Source: Kutzneria viridogrisea (lineage in GTDB: Bacteria; Actinomycetota; Actinomycetes; Mycobacteriales; Pseudonocardiaceae). From it: a stretch of DNA of 64,000 bases. Position 1 is the first letter of the stretch, and the number at the start of each line of letters is the position of its first letter. Of this stretch, positions 7,917 through 15,253 are shown one piece after another. Made by a program: the position numbers and the translations under genes. Under the pieces are notes generated by a model. That model was not told the origin of the DNA. It saw only the letters and a list, made by a program, of their open reading frames with translations, and ran no database searches. The stretch is taken from NCBI GenBank assembly GCA_014138725.1, contig JACJID010000002.1, positions 1,130,001 through 1,194,000 of the forward strand, written 5' to 3'.

Positions 7917-8858
7917 TCAGTTCACCCGTTGGTGCGCGACCAACTCCTCGTCGGCGCGCACTCCCGGATGGGGGTGCACGTGCGCGCGGACGAGCCGGTG
8001 CACGCCGTGCAACAGGTGGTGCTCCACCTCGTGCGCGACGCAGTGCGCGTCGACCAGACTCAGTTCGCGGTCCACGACCACGGTCAACTCGGCCAACTGC
8101 CCGTGCCCGGACCAGCGCAGCCGCACGTCCTCCACCGCGAGCACGCCCGGCACCTCACCGGCCAGCCGCTCGGCCAGGTCCACCACGGTCGGGTCGGCGG
8201 CGTCCATCAACCGGGCCAGCACCTCCCGCCCGGCGCCGACCAGCACCAGGACGATCAGCACGGCGACGCCGAGCCCCACGAGCGGGTCCACCCAGCCCCA
8301 GCCCAGCGCGGAGCCACCAGCGGCGACCAGCACGGCCAGCGAGGTGAACCCGTCCACGCGGGCGTGCATGCCGTCGGCGACCAGCGCTGCGGAGCCGATG
8401 CGCCGACCGACCCGGATCCGCCAGCGCGCGACGGCCTCGTTGCCCACGAACCCGAGCACGGCGGCGGCCGCGACCACGGGCAGTTGCGTCACGGCCTGCG
8501 GCTGCACGAGCCGCTGCACCGACTCGGTGACCGCCAGCACGGCGGACACGGCGATCAGCGCGAGGACCGCCAGCCCCGCCAGGTCCTCGGCACGGCCGAA
8601 GCCATAGGTGAACCGCCTGGTCGCCACCCTGCGCCCCAGCGTGAAGGCGACCACCAGTGGCAGTGCGGAGAACGCGTCGGCGAGGTTGTGCAGGGTGTCG
8701 GAGAGCAGCGCGACCGAACCGCTGCTGAGCACGACGAGGCCCTGCACGAGCGAGGTGAGGATCAGCACCGCGAACGAACCCCACAGCGCGCGCATGCCGC
8801 TGCGGCTGCTGGCGAGGTGCGCGTCCACGACGTGTCCGTGGCCGTGTCCGGTTCCCAT
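7917..8858 (-). CDS. cation diffusion facilitator (CDF) family metal transporter
   Basis: A 313-residue membrane protein. It begins with a His-rich stretch (GTGHGHGHVVDAH), then has about six membrane segments including SVALLSDTLHNLADAFSALP (the HxxxD-type metal site of segment II) and VADGMHARVDGFTSLAV (the segment V site), and a cytoplasmic ferredoxin-like domain with HCVAHEVEHHLL. CDF proteins export Zn, Co, Cd or Mn using the proton gradient. It lies 71 bases downstream of cbiG on the same strand, so cobalt handling is possible, but the metal cannot be told from sequence alone. Confidence 0.9.
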   Translation of the reverse strand: MGTGHGHGHVVDAHLASSRSGMRALWGSFAVLILTSLVQGLVVLSSGSVALLSDTLHNLADAFSALPLVVAFTLGRRVATRRFTYGFGRAEDLAGLAVLALIAVSAVLAVTESVQRLVQPQAVTQLPVVAAAAVLGFVGNEAVARWRIRVGRRIGSAALVADGMHARVDGFTSLAVLVAAGGSALGWGWVDPLVGLGVAVLIVLVLVGAGREVLARLMDAADPTVVDLAERLAGEVPGVLAVEDVRLRWSGHGQLAELTVVVDRELSLVDAHCVAHEVEHHLLHGVHRLVRAHVHPHPGVRADEELVAHQRVN

Positions 8859-8879
8859 GCGGCAAAACTACCCCAGAAC

Positions 8880-8894
8880 AGTCCACTGTGGACT
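8880..8894. promoter_or_regulatory. 15-bp palindrome in the CDF promoter region
   Basis: AGTCCACTGTGGACT has perfect 7-bp arms about one base and lies 22-36 bases upstream of the CDF start codon, between cbiG and the transporter. It could be a regulator site for metal export. A near-identical word (GTCCACAGTGGAC) occurs inside cobL near 10607, which weakens the case. Confidence 0.3.
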
Positions 8895-8929
8895 AATGCA
8901 GGGCTTGCGCAGTAGCAAAACCCTTGCGG

Positions 8930-9940
8930 TTAAGGACGGATCCGTGCTGCCGCAACGGTCACGTTCTCGCCCTTGATCTTGGGTACGACGAGCTCCACGC
9001 GCTGCCCGCCCGCGAGCAGGGTGGCCGCGTGCAGGGCGGCGGCCTCCGCCACGCTCGGCGTGCCCGTCTCGGCCAGCACGACATCGCTGGGGTTGGGCAC
9101 CGGGACCTGCGCCAGGGTGGCCGCCGGGTAGGTCAACAGCCGAGGTGGGGCCTCGCCGGCACCGCCGTCGCCGTGCCAGAAGCTCCAGTCGTCGATCGCC
9201 TGCAACACACCGCGTTCCTCGGCCTTGAGGTCGATGCTGGCGAAGGCCCGCACGGCGCGCAGGTCCAGCCCGAAGTCCCACTCCAGCTTGGACAGCGCCG
9301 AGGACACCTCGTCCCCGCTCACCCCGCGAGAAGCGCCCAGCCCGACCACCAGCGTCCTCGGCACGACCCGCAGGACCTCGCCGACGCCCTGGTCGCCGAC
9401 CCGGTCGTCGATCTGCACCGTCCAGCGCGCGACCTGCGTCGGCCCCAGGTTGTCCGGCAGCGGCCCGAGCGGGAGCTCCAGCGGGTTGAGCAGCCGGATC
9501 GGCTCGCCCTCCAGCAGCGCCGCGGCGCACCCGGCCAGGTCTCCGTCCACGGAGGCCTCCAGCCCGGCCACCACTCGCTCCAGGGCGGTGTCGCCGGTGG
9601 TGTCGTGGCCGACCGAGGGCACGGCGGTGCGGTCGAGCACCTCTGCGATGCGGTCGGCCAAGGCGTTGCCACCGCCCGAACTCCCGCCCGCGAGCACCAC
9701 CACGAACTCGTTCACGCACACGATCGCCGGGGTCGTCTCGGCGCTGCCCAGCAGTGGCGCGATCACCCGGACCGCGGCCCCGGTGGGCATGAACAGCACG
9801 ACGGCGCCAAGCCGTCCCCACAGGCGTTGCAGGGCCTGGCCGATCGGGCCGTCCCCGATCACCGTCTCCGGCCCGAGCCGGGCGCCCAGGTCCACGGCGG
9901 CCTTGCGCAGCTCGGCGTCCACGGCGAAGATCCCGATCAC
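8930..9940 (-). CDS. cbiG: CbiG, cobalt-precorrin-5A hydrolase (stand-alone)
   Basis: A 336-residue protein with both CbiG regions: an N-terminal GIFAVDAELRKAA segment, the central LVVGLGASRGVSGDEVSSAL motif that opens the C-terminal domain, and a terminal VVPKIKGENVTVAAARI. It opens the lactone ring and releases the C-20 fragment during corrin ring contraction. The GTG start overlaps the cobL stop (GTGA). In many actinobacteria CbiG is fused to the N-terminus of CobJ (precorrin-3B C17-methyltransferase). Here the frame stops where the CobJ half would begin, and no cobJ follows. Confidence 0.88.
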   Translation of the reverse strand: MIGIFAVDAELRKAAVDLGARLGPETVIGDGPIGQALQRLWGRLGAVVLFMPTGAAVRVIAPLLGSAETTPAIVCVNEFVVVLAGGSSGGGNALADRIAEVLDRTAVPSVGHDTTGDTALERVVAGLEASVDGDLAGCAAALLEGEPIRLLNPLELPLGPLPDNLGPTQVARWTVQIDDRVGDQGVGEVLRVVPRTLVVGLGASRGVSGDEVSSALSKLEWDFGLDLRAVRAFASIDLKAEERGVLQAIDDWSFWHGDGGAGEAPPRLLTYPAATLAQVPVPNPSDVVLAETGTPSVAEAAALHAATLLAGGQRVELVVPKIKGENVTVAAARIRP

Positions 9941-11133
9941 GACTTGACGCCCCAGAGCAACGTCACCGGGTTGACCGCGGCGAGCCTGCTGGCCCCGTCG
10001 GGCAGTTCGGAGATCCGCGCCGCCGAGAGCTGCACGCCCTCCACCGCGTACCCGGCCTCGCGCAGCGCGTCGCGGGCGGGGGCGATCCGGTCCAGTGCCG
10101 CCAGCGAGACGACAACCCGTTGTGCGCCAACGGTTGTCGCGGCGCGCACCACCTGGGTTCCGCCGCCGCCGACGAAGATCGAGTCGGGCTGGGGCAGTCC
10201 GGTGATCGCGGCCAGGAACTCCGCCTCCACGATGCGGACGTCCACCCCGTGCGTGGTGGCGTTGGCGATGATTCGCACGCACTGCACGGGATCGCGCTCG
10301 ATGGCGATGGCTGCGGCCCCGAACCGGGCGCACTCCACCGCGACCGCGCCGGACCCGGCGCCCACGTCCCACACCAGGGTTCCCGGTCGCGGCGCCAACC
10401 TCGCCAGGGCCACGGCCCGCACCTCGGCCTTGGTCACCATGCCGTCCCGGTGCGCGAACGCGTCCTCGGACAGGGCCCAGCTGCCACCCTCTGGCATGAC
10501 CTCGCCACCGGCCAGCCAGCCCCGTTCCGGCACGGTCTCCGGTTCGGCCAGGCACAGCACCACGTTCGGTTCGCGCCACGTCCTGCTCGCGGCAACCGAA
10601 GCGTCCACAGTGGACACTGCCTCGTCACCGCCGAGGTCCTCGGCCACGATGAAGGTCCTGCGCCACCCGGCCAGCCCCGCACCGAGTTCGGCAGGCCCCG
10701 CACCGGGCGCGGTCAGCACCGCGACGGCCGGGCGCGCGCGGCACACGTTGAGCGCCTGGCGCAGTCCCCTGCCGTGCGCGCTGACCACGGTGAGGTCGTC
10801 CCAAGGCCTGCCCAGCGAGGCGGCCAGCCGTTGCACGCTGGACGGCGCGGGCAGCACCTGGGGCCGGATCCCCTTGTCCCGCAACGCCCTGAGCACACCG
10901 AAGTAGCCGGGGTCGCCGGAGGCCAGCACCACGGCCTGCCCGTGCTCGGGGGTGTGCGCGGCCAACGCGGCCAACGCGGCGTCCAACGCACCCAGTTCGA
11001 GGGTGGTGGCCCCGTTGGTGGCGTGCGCCGCCAGGTGCCGTCGGGCACCGACCACCAGCGTCGCCTTCTCCAGCAGTTCCGCCCCACCCGGTGGGAGCGT
11101 ACTGCCGTCGACCCCGACCACGGTGATGGTCAT
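9937..11133 (-). CDS. cobL: precorrin-6Y C5,15-methyltransferase (decarboxylating), CbiE-CbiT fusion
   Basis: A 398-residue two-domain enzyme. The N-terminal half is a tetrapyrrole methylase (CbiE) with ATLVVGARRHLA, VLASGDPGYFGV and the P-rich substrate loop PAPSSVQRLAASLGRPWDD. The C-terminal half from about residue 220 is CbiT, a Rossmann methyltransferase with MVTKAEVRAVALARL and VWDVGAGSGAVAVECAR. Together they methylate C-5 and C-15 and decarboxylate the C-12 acetate side chain. The ATG start lies 4 bases after the cobM stop. Length is normal for CobL. Confidence 0.93.
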   Translation of the reverse strand: MTITVVGVDGSTLPPGGAELLEKATLVVGARRHLAAHATNGATTLELGALDAALAALAAHTPEHGQAVVLASGDPGYFGVLRALRDKGIRPQVLPAPSSVQRLAASLGRPWDDLTVVSAHGRGLRQALNVCRARPAVAVLTAPGAGPAELGAGLAGWRRTFIVAEDLGGDEAVSTVDASVAASRTWREPNVVLCLAEPETVPERGWLAGGEVMPEGGSWALSEDAFAHRDGMVTKAEVRAVALARLAPRPGTLVWDVGAGSGAVAVECARFGAAAIAIERDPVQCVRIIANATTHGVDVRIVEAEFLAAITGLPQPDSIFVGGGGTQVVRAATTVGAQRVVVSLAALDRIAPARDALREAGYAVEGVQLSAARISELPDGASRLAAVNPVTLLWGVKS

Positions 11134-11137
11134 GTGA

Positions 11138-12415
11138 TCACCCGTTCTTGCGAGTGCCGCGCGCCTGGGTGGCACGCGGCTTGGCGGGTTGCTTCGCGCC
11201 GCTCTGCTTGGCCGCGGGCTTCTTCCTCGCCGCGGCGGCGCGCGGCGCGGGCTTGGTCTCGGTCGGCGCGGGCTTGGTCTCAGTCGGCTCGGTCTCGACC
11301 GGCTCGGGCACGGTCGCGGACGCGCGCACCGGGGTCGCGATGGCAGCGGCGGACACCACGGGCCGTGCGGGCTCGACGGCCTTCTCGATCGGTGCCGACT
11401 CGATGTCCAGCGGCTGCTGGTCGACGTCGAGCTTGCGGGTCCTCGTCGTGGTGCTGCTGGAACGGGGCGCCGAACGGGCCGAGGCCTGCCAGCCGTGCAC
11501 GGCCCGCCATGCGGCTTGCGAGGCGGGCTGACCCTCGCCGTCCTGCTCGGCGCGGGCCGCCGCGATGCGGCTGGTCCGCCCGGCACGGGCCGACCAGGCC
11601 GAGCGCTTCGGGGTGCGGGCGGTGGGCACGTCCACCGACTCGGCCTCGGCGATCGGCTCGGCCGCCTCCAGCCTGCGGTAGCGGGGCTTGCCGTTCGAGC
11701 TCATCGCCCTGCCGACCAGGAACAGCGTGTGGCGCCACAACTTGCGCTGCTTGACCACCGACTCCAGCTCACCGAGGGTGGTGTTGATCAACAGCTCGTC
11801 CGGCCAGGTCGCCTTGTAGGACACCACAACCGGCGTGTCCTCGCCGTAACCACCCTCGGCCAGCTCCTCGACGAGCTGGCCGGTGCGGGCGGCGGCCACG
11901 AACACGCCCAGCGTCGCGCCGTGCGCCGCGAACTGGCGGATCTGCGTGGCGTTGGGCAGGGCGGTGGCATCCACCCTGGTCAGGATCAGCGACTGGTCGG
12001 TGTCGGTCAGCTCACGACCCACCGCGGACGCGGCGGCCGACACCGGGGACACGCCGGGCACGACCTCGGCGTCCACGCCGATCCGCCGACAGGACTCGAC
12101 CTGCTCACGCACGGCGCCCCACAGCACCGGGTCGCCCGAGCACAGCCGTACCACGCGGAGCCGGTCACGGGCCGCCCGCCGGTAGAGTTCCACGATCTCC
12201 TCGCCGGAAACCCTTGAGCAGTCAACGAGTTCGGCATCGGCACGGGCGTGCTCGCGGACGCACTCGGCGTCGACCACGCTGGGCGCCCAGACGACGACGT
12301 CGGCCGCGGCGATGCGGCGGGCGCCGCGCAGCGTGATCAGGTCAGCAGCGCCGGGTCCCGCGCCGACGAAGGAGACCAGGCCGGTCTTCACTGGTGAGCT
12401 CACAAGCTCGCTCAC
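11138..12415 (-). CDS. cobM: precorrin-4 C11-methyltransferase with a long low-complexity C-terminal tail
   Basis: The first ~255 of 425 residues form a CobM/CbiF methylase: VSFVGAGPGAADLITLRGA, RLCSGDPVLWGAVREQ, VVPGVSPVSAAASAVGREL and VSYKATWPDELL. The enzyme methylates C-11 of precorrin-4. Typical CobM has about 250-260 residues. Here a further ~170 residues follow, first Arg/Ser-rich, then Ala/Pro/Lys/Glu-rich with a TETKPAP duplication and a basic end (RKKPAAKQ, GAKQPAKPRAT). The GTG start lies in the last copy of a 75-bp tandem repeat and is preceded by AGGAGG; its first residues MSELVSSPVK copy the repeat's coding sequence. A shorter start (GTG in the VKTGLV region) would match other CobM proteins better. 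Confidence 0.9.
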   Translation of the reverse strand: MSELVSSPVKTGLVSFVGAGPGAADLITLRGARRIAAADVVVWAPSVVDAECVREHARADAELVDCSRVSGEEIVELYRRAARDRLRVVRLCSGDPVLWGAVREQVESCRRIGVDAEVVPGVSPVSAAASAVGRELTDTDQSLILTRVDATALPNATQIRQFAAHGATLGVFVAAARTGQLVEELAEGGYGEDTPVVVSYKATWPDELLINTTLGELESVVKQRKLWRHTLFLVGRAMSSNGKPRYRRLEAAEPIAEAESVDVPTARTPKRSAWSARAGRTSRIAAARAEQDGEGQPASQAAWRAVHGWQASARSAPRSSSTTTRTRKLDVDQQPLDIESAPIEKAVEPARPVVSAAAIATPVRASATVPEPVETEPTETKPAPTETKPAPRAAAARKKPAAKQSGAKQPAKPRATQARGTRKNG

Positions 12416-12571
12416 GCCTCCTCCTCGCTGACGCTCGTCGAGACCGCGAGGGCTCCAGTGCCCAATGGTGAGCTCGCAAGCTCGCTCATGCCCTCGCCTC
12501 GCTGACGCTCGCCGAACCCATGAGTGGCTCCAGTGCCCAATGGTGAGCTCGCAAGCTCGCTCACAACTGCT
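12391..12571. repeat. tandem ~75-bp repeat (2.5 copies) between cobI and cobM
   Basis: Reading the plus strand, the word GGTGAGCTCGCAAGCTCGCTCA recurs at about 12393, 12467 and 12542 (the first copy has one change), a period of 74-75 bases. Between the words lie conserved blocks CTCGCTGACGCTCG and GGCTCCAGTGCCCA. On the coding strand each unit carries a start codon (GTG, ATG, GTG) and, upstream of it, purine-rich sequence such as GCGAGGAGGAGG. The recurring word is itself partly self-complementary. There are no unique spacers, so this is not CRISPR-like. Confidence 0.9.
12412..12564 (-). CDS. 50-residue repeat-encoded mini-ORF, coupled to cobI and cobM
   Basis: A frame starts at a GTG that overlaps the cobI stop (GTGA) and ends in a TGA that overlaps the cobM GTG start. 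It codes for two 25-residue repeats, each beginning MSELASSPLGTGA; the first continues THGFGERQRGEG and the second LAVSTSVSEEEA. Both ends therefore show the 4-bp overlap normally seen between translationally coupled genes of this operon. It may be a real peptide, or simply a frame that keeps ribosomes moving from cobI to cobM after a repeat expansion. No homologue is known to me. Confidence 0.4.
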   Translation of the reverse strand: MSELASSPLGTGATHGFGERQRGEGMSELASSPLGTGALAVSTSVSEEEA

Positions 12572-13301
12572 CCCCTCTCCCGCGTCGAGGCGGGAGTATC
12601 ACCACGGTGGACAAGTACGGCGCACCGTCCGCCCCTGGCTCCACTTCGGACAGTGGGAGGACCCGTGCCCGAGGGGTGCCGAGGTGCTCGGTGTACACCG
12701 AGCGGTCCAGCGCTCCGGCGGCCTCGATCTCGGCACGCAGCTCGTCGAGCCGTCGACCGCCCTTGTAGGCGACGACCGTACCGCCACCCCGCAGTGCCGC
12801 CCGCAGCCCGGTCACCTCTCGGGTCACCGGGACCACGGTGAGTGACTCCGTGCCCTCCACCAGGTGCAGTCCGGCGGCGCTCGCGGCGGCCTGCATCGCG
12901 GTGATCCCGGGCACCGTGGCCACTTCCACCTCGGGCAGCAGCTCGCGCACCGTGGCCGCGAGGTAGGTGAAGGTGGAGTAGATCATCGGGTCGCCGATCG
13001 TGGCGAAGGCCGCGGTGCCACCGTGTTCGCGCAGGTGCGCGACGACCTCGGCGGCGGCCTCGTCCCAGCGCTGCCTGCGGTGCCGCTGCGGGCCGCGCAC
13101 GTCGTGGTTGAGCGCGAACACCAGGCGTCGCACCGGGGCGTCCCCGGGCAGGTGGTGCCGGATGATCACCTCGGCGTGCCCCTGCTCCTCCTCGGACATC
13201 ACCGGCACGAAGATCCGGCTCGCCCCGGTCAACTCGCGCAGGCCCGCCAGGGTCAGCAGTTCCGGGTCGCCCGGCCCGACACCGATCCCGACCAGTCTCA
13301 T
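12561..13301 (-). CDS. cobI: precorrin-2 C20-methyltransferase
   Basis: A 246-residue tetrapyrrole methylase with the CobI/CbiL pattern: GIGVGPGDPELLTLAGLREL, FATIGDPMIYSTFTYLA (the family's GDP-x-x-YST motif), VATVPGITAMQAAASAAGL and VVAYKGGRRLDEL. It methylates C-20 of precorrin-2 to give precorrin-3A. In mycobacteria and Streptomyces CobI is often fused to CobJ; here it stands alone. ATGA overlap with cobB upstream, GTGA overlap with the repeat mini-ORF downstream. ATG 13301 gives the canonical MRLVGIGVGPGD start. Confidence 0.93.
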   Translation of the reverse strand: MRLVGIGVGPGDPELLTLAGLRELTGASRIFVPVMSEEEQGHAEVIIRHHLPGDAPVRRLVFALNHDVRGPQRHRRQRWDEAAAEVVAHLREHGGTAAFATIGDPMIYSTFTYLAATVRELLPEVEVATVPGITAMQAAASAAGLHLVEGTESLTVVPVTREVTGLRAALRGGGTVVAYKGGRRLDELRAEIEAAGALDRSVYTEHLGTPRARVLPLSEVEPGADGAPYLSTVVILPPRRGRGEQL

Positions 13302-14641
13302 GTCCCGCACCTCTCCACGAATCGGCGCACGGCGGCCGGGCTGCCCGCCGGGTGTGTGTGCAGGTAGGAGGCGTGCACACCGCCGATGACAAATCCCTCG
13401 GCCACAGCGCCGTCCGTACCGCGCCAGCGCCACGCCGGATCGGCGCTGTGCGCGGGCGTGACCACCGTGCGGTGGAACTCGTGCCCCGTCACCCGATCCC
13501 CGATCAGGTACAAAGAAGACTCGACCGGGGCTAGCGCGTCCCGGTAGCCCAGGGTGAGCCGTCCGGTCATCGAACCGGTCGCGGGCAGCGCGCCGCACAT
13601 GGGCAGTCCGTCCAACTCCTCGACCAGATAGAGCAATCCGCCGCACTCGGCGTGCACCGGTCGGCCCGCCCTGGCGAACTCGCCAACCGCCTTGCGCAGT
13701 CCAGCGTTGGCCGACAACTGTTCCGCGTGCTGCTCGGGAAAGCCACCCGGCAGCACGAGCCCGCGCGTCCCCGTCGGCAGTTCCTCATCCCGCAACGGAT
13801 CCACGACGACAACACGCGCACCCGCCGCAGTGAGCAGCTCGGCGTGTTCGGCGTAGCCGAAGGTGAACGCCGAACCGCCCGCGACCGCGACCACCGGCTC
13901 GCCCGCGACCGGCGCCACCTCCTCGGCCGGGTCCCAGGGCGGCACCGCGATCGGCGGCGCGCTCGCGGCCAGGCGCAGCACGGCGTCCAGGTCGACACCC
14001 CGTGCCACGGCCTCGGCCATCTGCCCGACCGCGGCCTCCGCCTCCGCCCCGTGCTCGGCGGCGGTCACCAGCCCGAGGTGCCGCGAGGGCACGGCCAAGC
14101 CGGTTTCTCGGTGCAGCACACCGAACACCTCCAGCCCGACCTCATCGCACGCCGCGCGCAGCACCTCCTCGTGCCGCGGCGAACCGACCTGGTTGAGCAC
14201 CACTCCGGCAAGCCGGACCGCCGGGTCGTAGCTGCGGAACCCGTGCAGCAGCGCGGCGAGGCTGCGGCCCTGACCCCGAGCGTCGACTACGAGCAGCACC
14301 GGCGCACCGAGCTGGGCGGCGACCTGTGCGGTCGAGCCCTCGCCGTCAGTGCCGAGCCGTCCGTCGAACAGGCCCATCACGCCTTCGACCACGGCGAGGT
14401 CCGCGCCGAGCGCACCGTGCGCGAACAGCGGCACGATCCGCTCGGCGCCCACCAGCACCGGGTCGAGGTTGCGGCCGGGCTTGCCCGTCGCCAGGCAGTG
14501 GTAGCCCGGATCGATGTAGTCCGGGCCGACCTTGAACGGGGCGACCGCCGTTCCCCTGCGCCGCAACGCGCGCATGAGCCCGGTGGCGACCGTGGTCTTG
14601 CCGCTGCCCGAGGCGGGTGCGGCCACCACGAGCCGGTTCAC
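13298..14641 (-). CDS. cobB: cobyrinic/hydrogenobyrinic acid a,c-diamide synthase
   Basis: A 447-residue glutamine amidotransferase. It begins with the P-loop AAPASGSGKTTVATGL (about 7-21), continues with FKVGPDYIDPGYH, and has the class-I-like glutaminase half with PGGFPEQHAEQL and the nucleophilic Cys in HAECGGLLYL (about 330), ending with GGVHASYLHTH. It amidates the a and c side chains using ATP and glutamine. A GTG start overlaps the cobO stop (GTGA) and its own stop overlaps cobI. Length and motifs match CobB/CbiA fully. Confidence 0.94.
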   Translation of the reverse strand: MNRLVVAAPASGSGKTTVATGLMRALRRRGTAVAPFKVGPDYIDPGYHCLATGKPGRNLDPVLVGAERIVPLFAHGALGADLAVVEGVMGLFDGRLGTDGEGSTAQVAAQLGAPVLLVVDARGQGRSLAALLHGFRSYDPAVRLAGVVLNQVGSPRHEEVLRAACDEVGLEVFGVLHRETGLAVPSRHLGLVTAAEHGAEAEAAVGQMAEAVARGVDLDAVLRLAASAPPIAVPPWDPAEEVAPVAGEPVVAVAGGSAFTFGYAEHAELLTAAGARVVVVDPLRDEELPTGTRGLVLPGGFPEQHAEQLSANAGLRKAVGEFARAGRPVHAECGGLLYLVEELDGLPMCGALPATGSMTGRLTLGYRDALAPVESSLYLIGDRVTGHEFHRTVVTPAHSADPAWRWRGTDGAVAEGFVIGGVHASYLHTHPAGSPAAVRRFVERCGT

Positions 14642-15252
14642 CACTCGATCCCCCGCTGGCCCTTCTGCCCGGCGTCCATCGGGTGCTTGACCTTGGTCAT
14701 CTGCACCACCAGGTCGGCGGCGTCGACCAGCGCCTGCGGGGCGTTGCGGCCGGTGATCACCACGTGCTGGAAGCCCTCGCGAGCCGCCAGCACCGACACC
14801 ACCTCGTCCACGTCCACCCAGCCCCAGTGCATCGGGTAGGTGAACTCGTCGAGCACGTAGATGCCGTGCCGCTGGTCGGCGATGCGGCGGGCGATCTCCC
14901 GCCAGCCCTCCAGCGCGGCGGCGGCGTGGTCCTGCTCGCTGCCCTGCTTGCGAGCCCAGGACCAGCCCTCGCCCATCTTGTGCCACTCCACCGGGCCGCC
15001 CTCACCGGTCTGCTCGTGCACCCGGCCGAGCGCCCGGAACGCGGCCTCCTCGCCGACCTTCCACTTCGCCGACTTCACGAACTGGAATACGCCGACCGAC
15101 CAGCCCTGGTTCCAGCCGCGCAGTGCCAGTCCGAACGCGGCGGTCGACTTGCCCTTCATCTCACCGGTGTGCACCACCAGCAGCGGCCGGTTGCGGCGCT
15201 GCCTGGTCGTCATGCCGTCCTCGGGCACGACGTTCGGTTGTCCCTGTGGCAC
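14638..15252 (-). CDS. cobO: cob(I)yrinic acid a,c-diamide adenosyltransferase
   Basis: A 204-residue CobO/BtuR/CobA-type corrinoid adenosyltransferase. The P-loop GEMKGKSTAAFG sits near residue 30, followed by QFVKSAKWKVGEE, WARKQGSEQDHAAAA, the metal/ATP-binding YVLDEFTYPMHWGW and VVITGRNAPQALVDAADLV. It transfers the 5'-deoxyadenosyl group from ATP to Co(I). GTG 15252 (one base past the chlID stop) gives the longest supported form; an ATG 13 codons later (MTTRQRRNRPLL) is an alternative. It shares the chlID-cobO-cobB order with M. tuberculosis Rv2850c-Rv2848c. Confidence 0.93.
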   Translation of the reverse strand: MPQGQPNVVPEDGMTTRQRRNRPLLVVHTGEMKGKSTAAFGLALRGWNQGWSVGVFQFVKSAKWKVGEEAAFRALGRVHEQTGEGGPVEWHKMGEGWSWARKQGSEQDHAAAALEGWREIARRIADQRHGIYVLDEFTYPMHWGWVDVDEVVSVLAAREGFQHVVITGRNAPQALVDAADLVVQMTKVKHPMDAGQKGQRGIEW

Positions 15253-15253
15253 C

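Noticed and set aside
10600-10620. GTCCACAGTGGAC palindrome inside cobL as a regulatory site
   Set aside because: It encodes ordinary residues (STVDT) in a conserved frame; the word seems simply common in this genome.
12391-12571. CRISPR array
   Set aside because: Only three copies, tandem without unique spacers, and no cas genes in the window.
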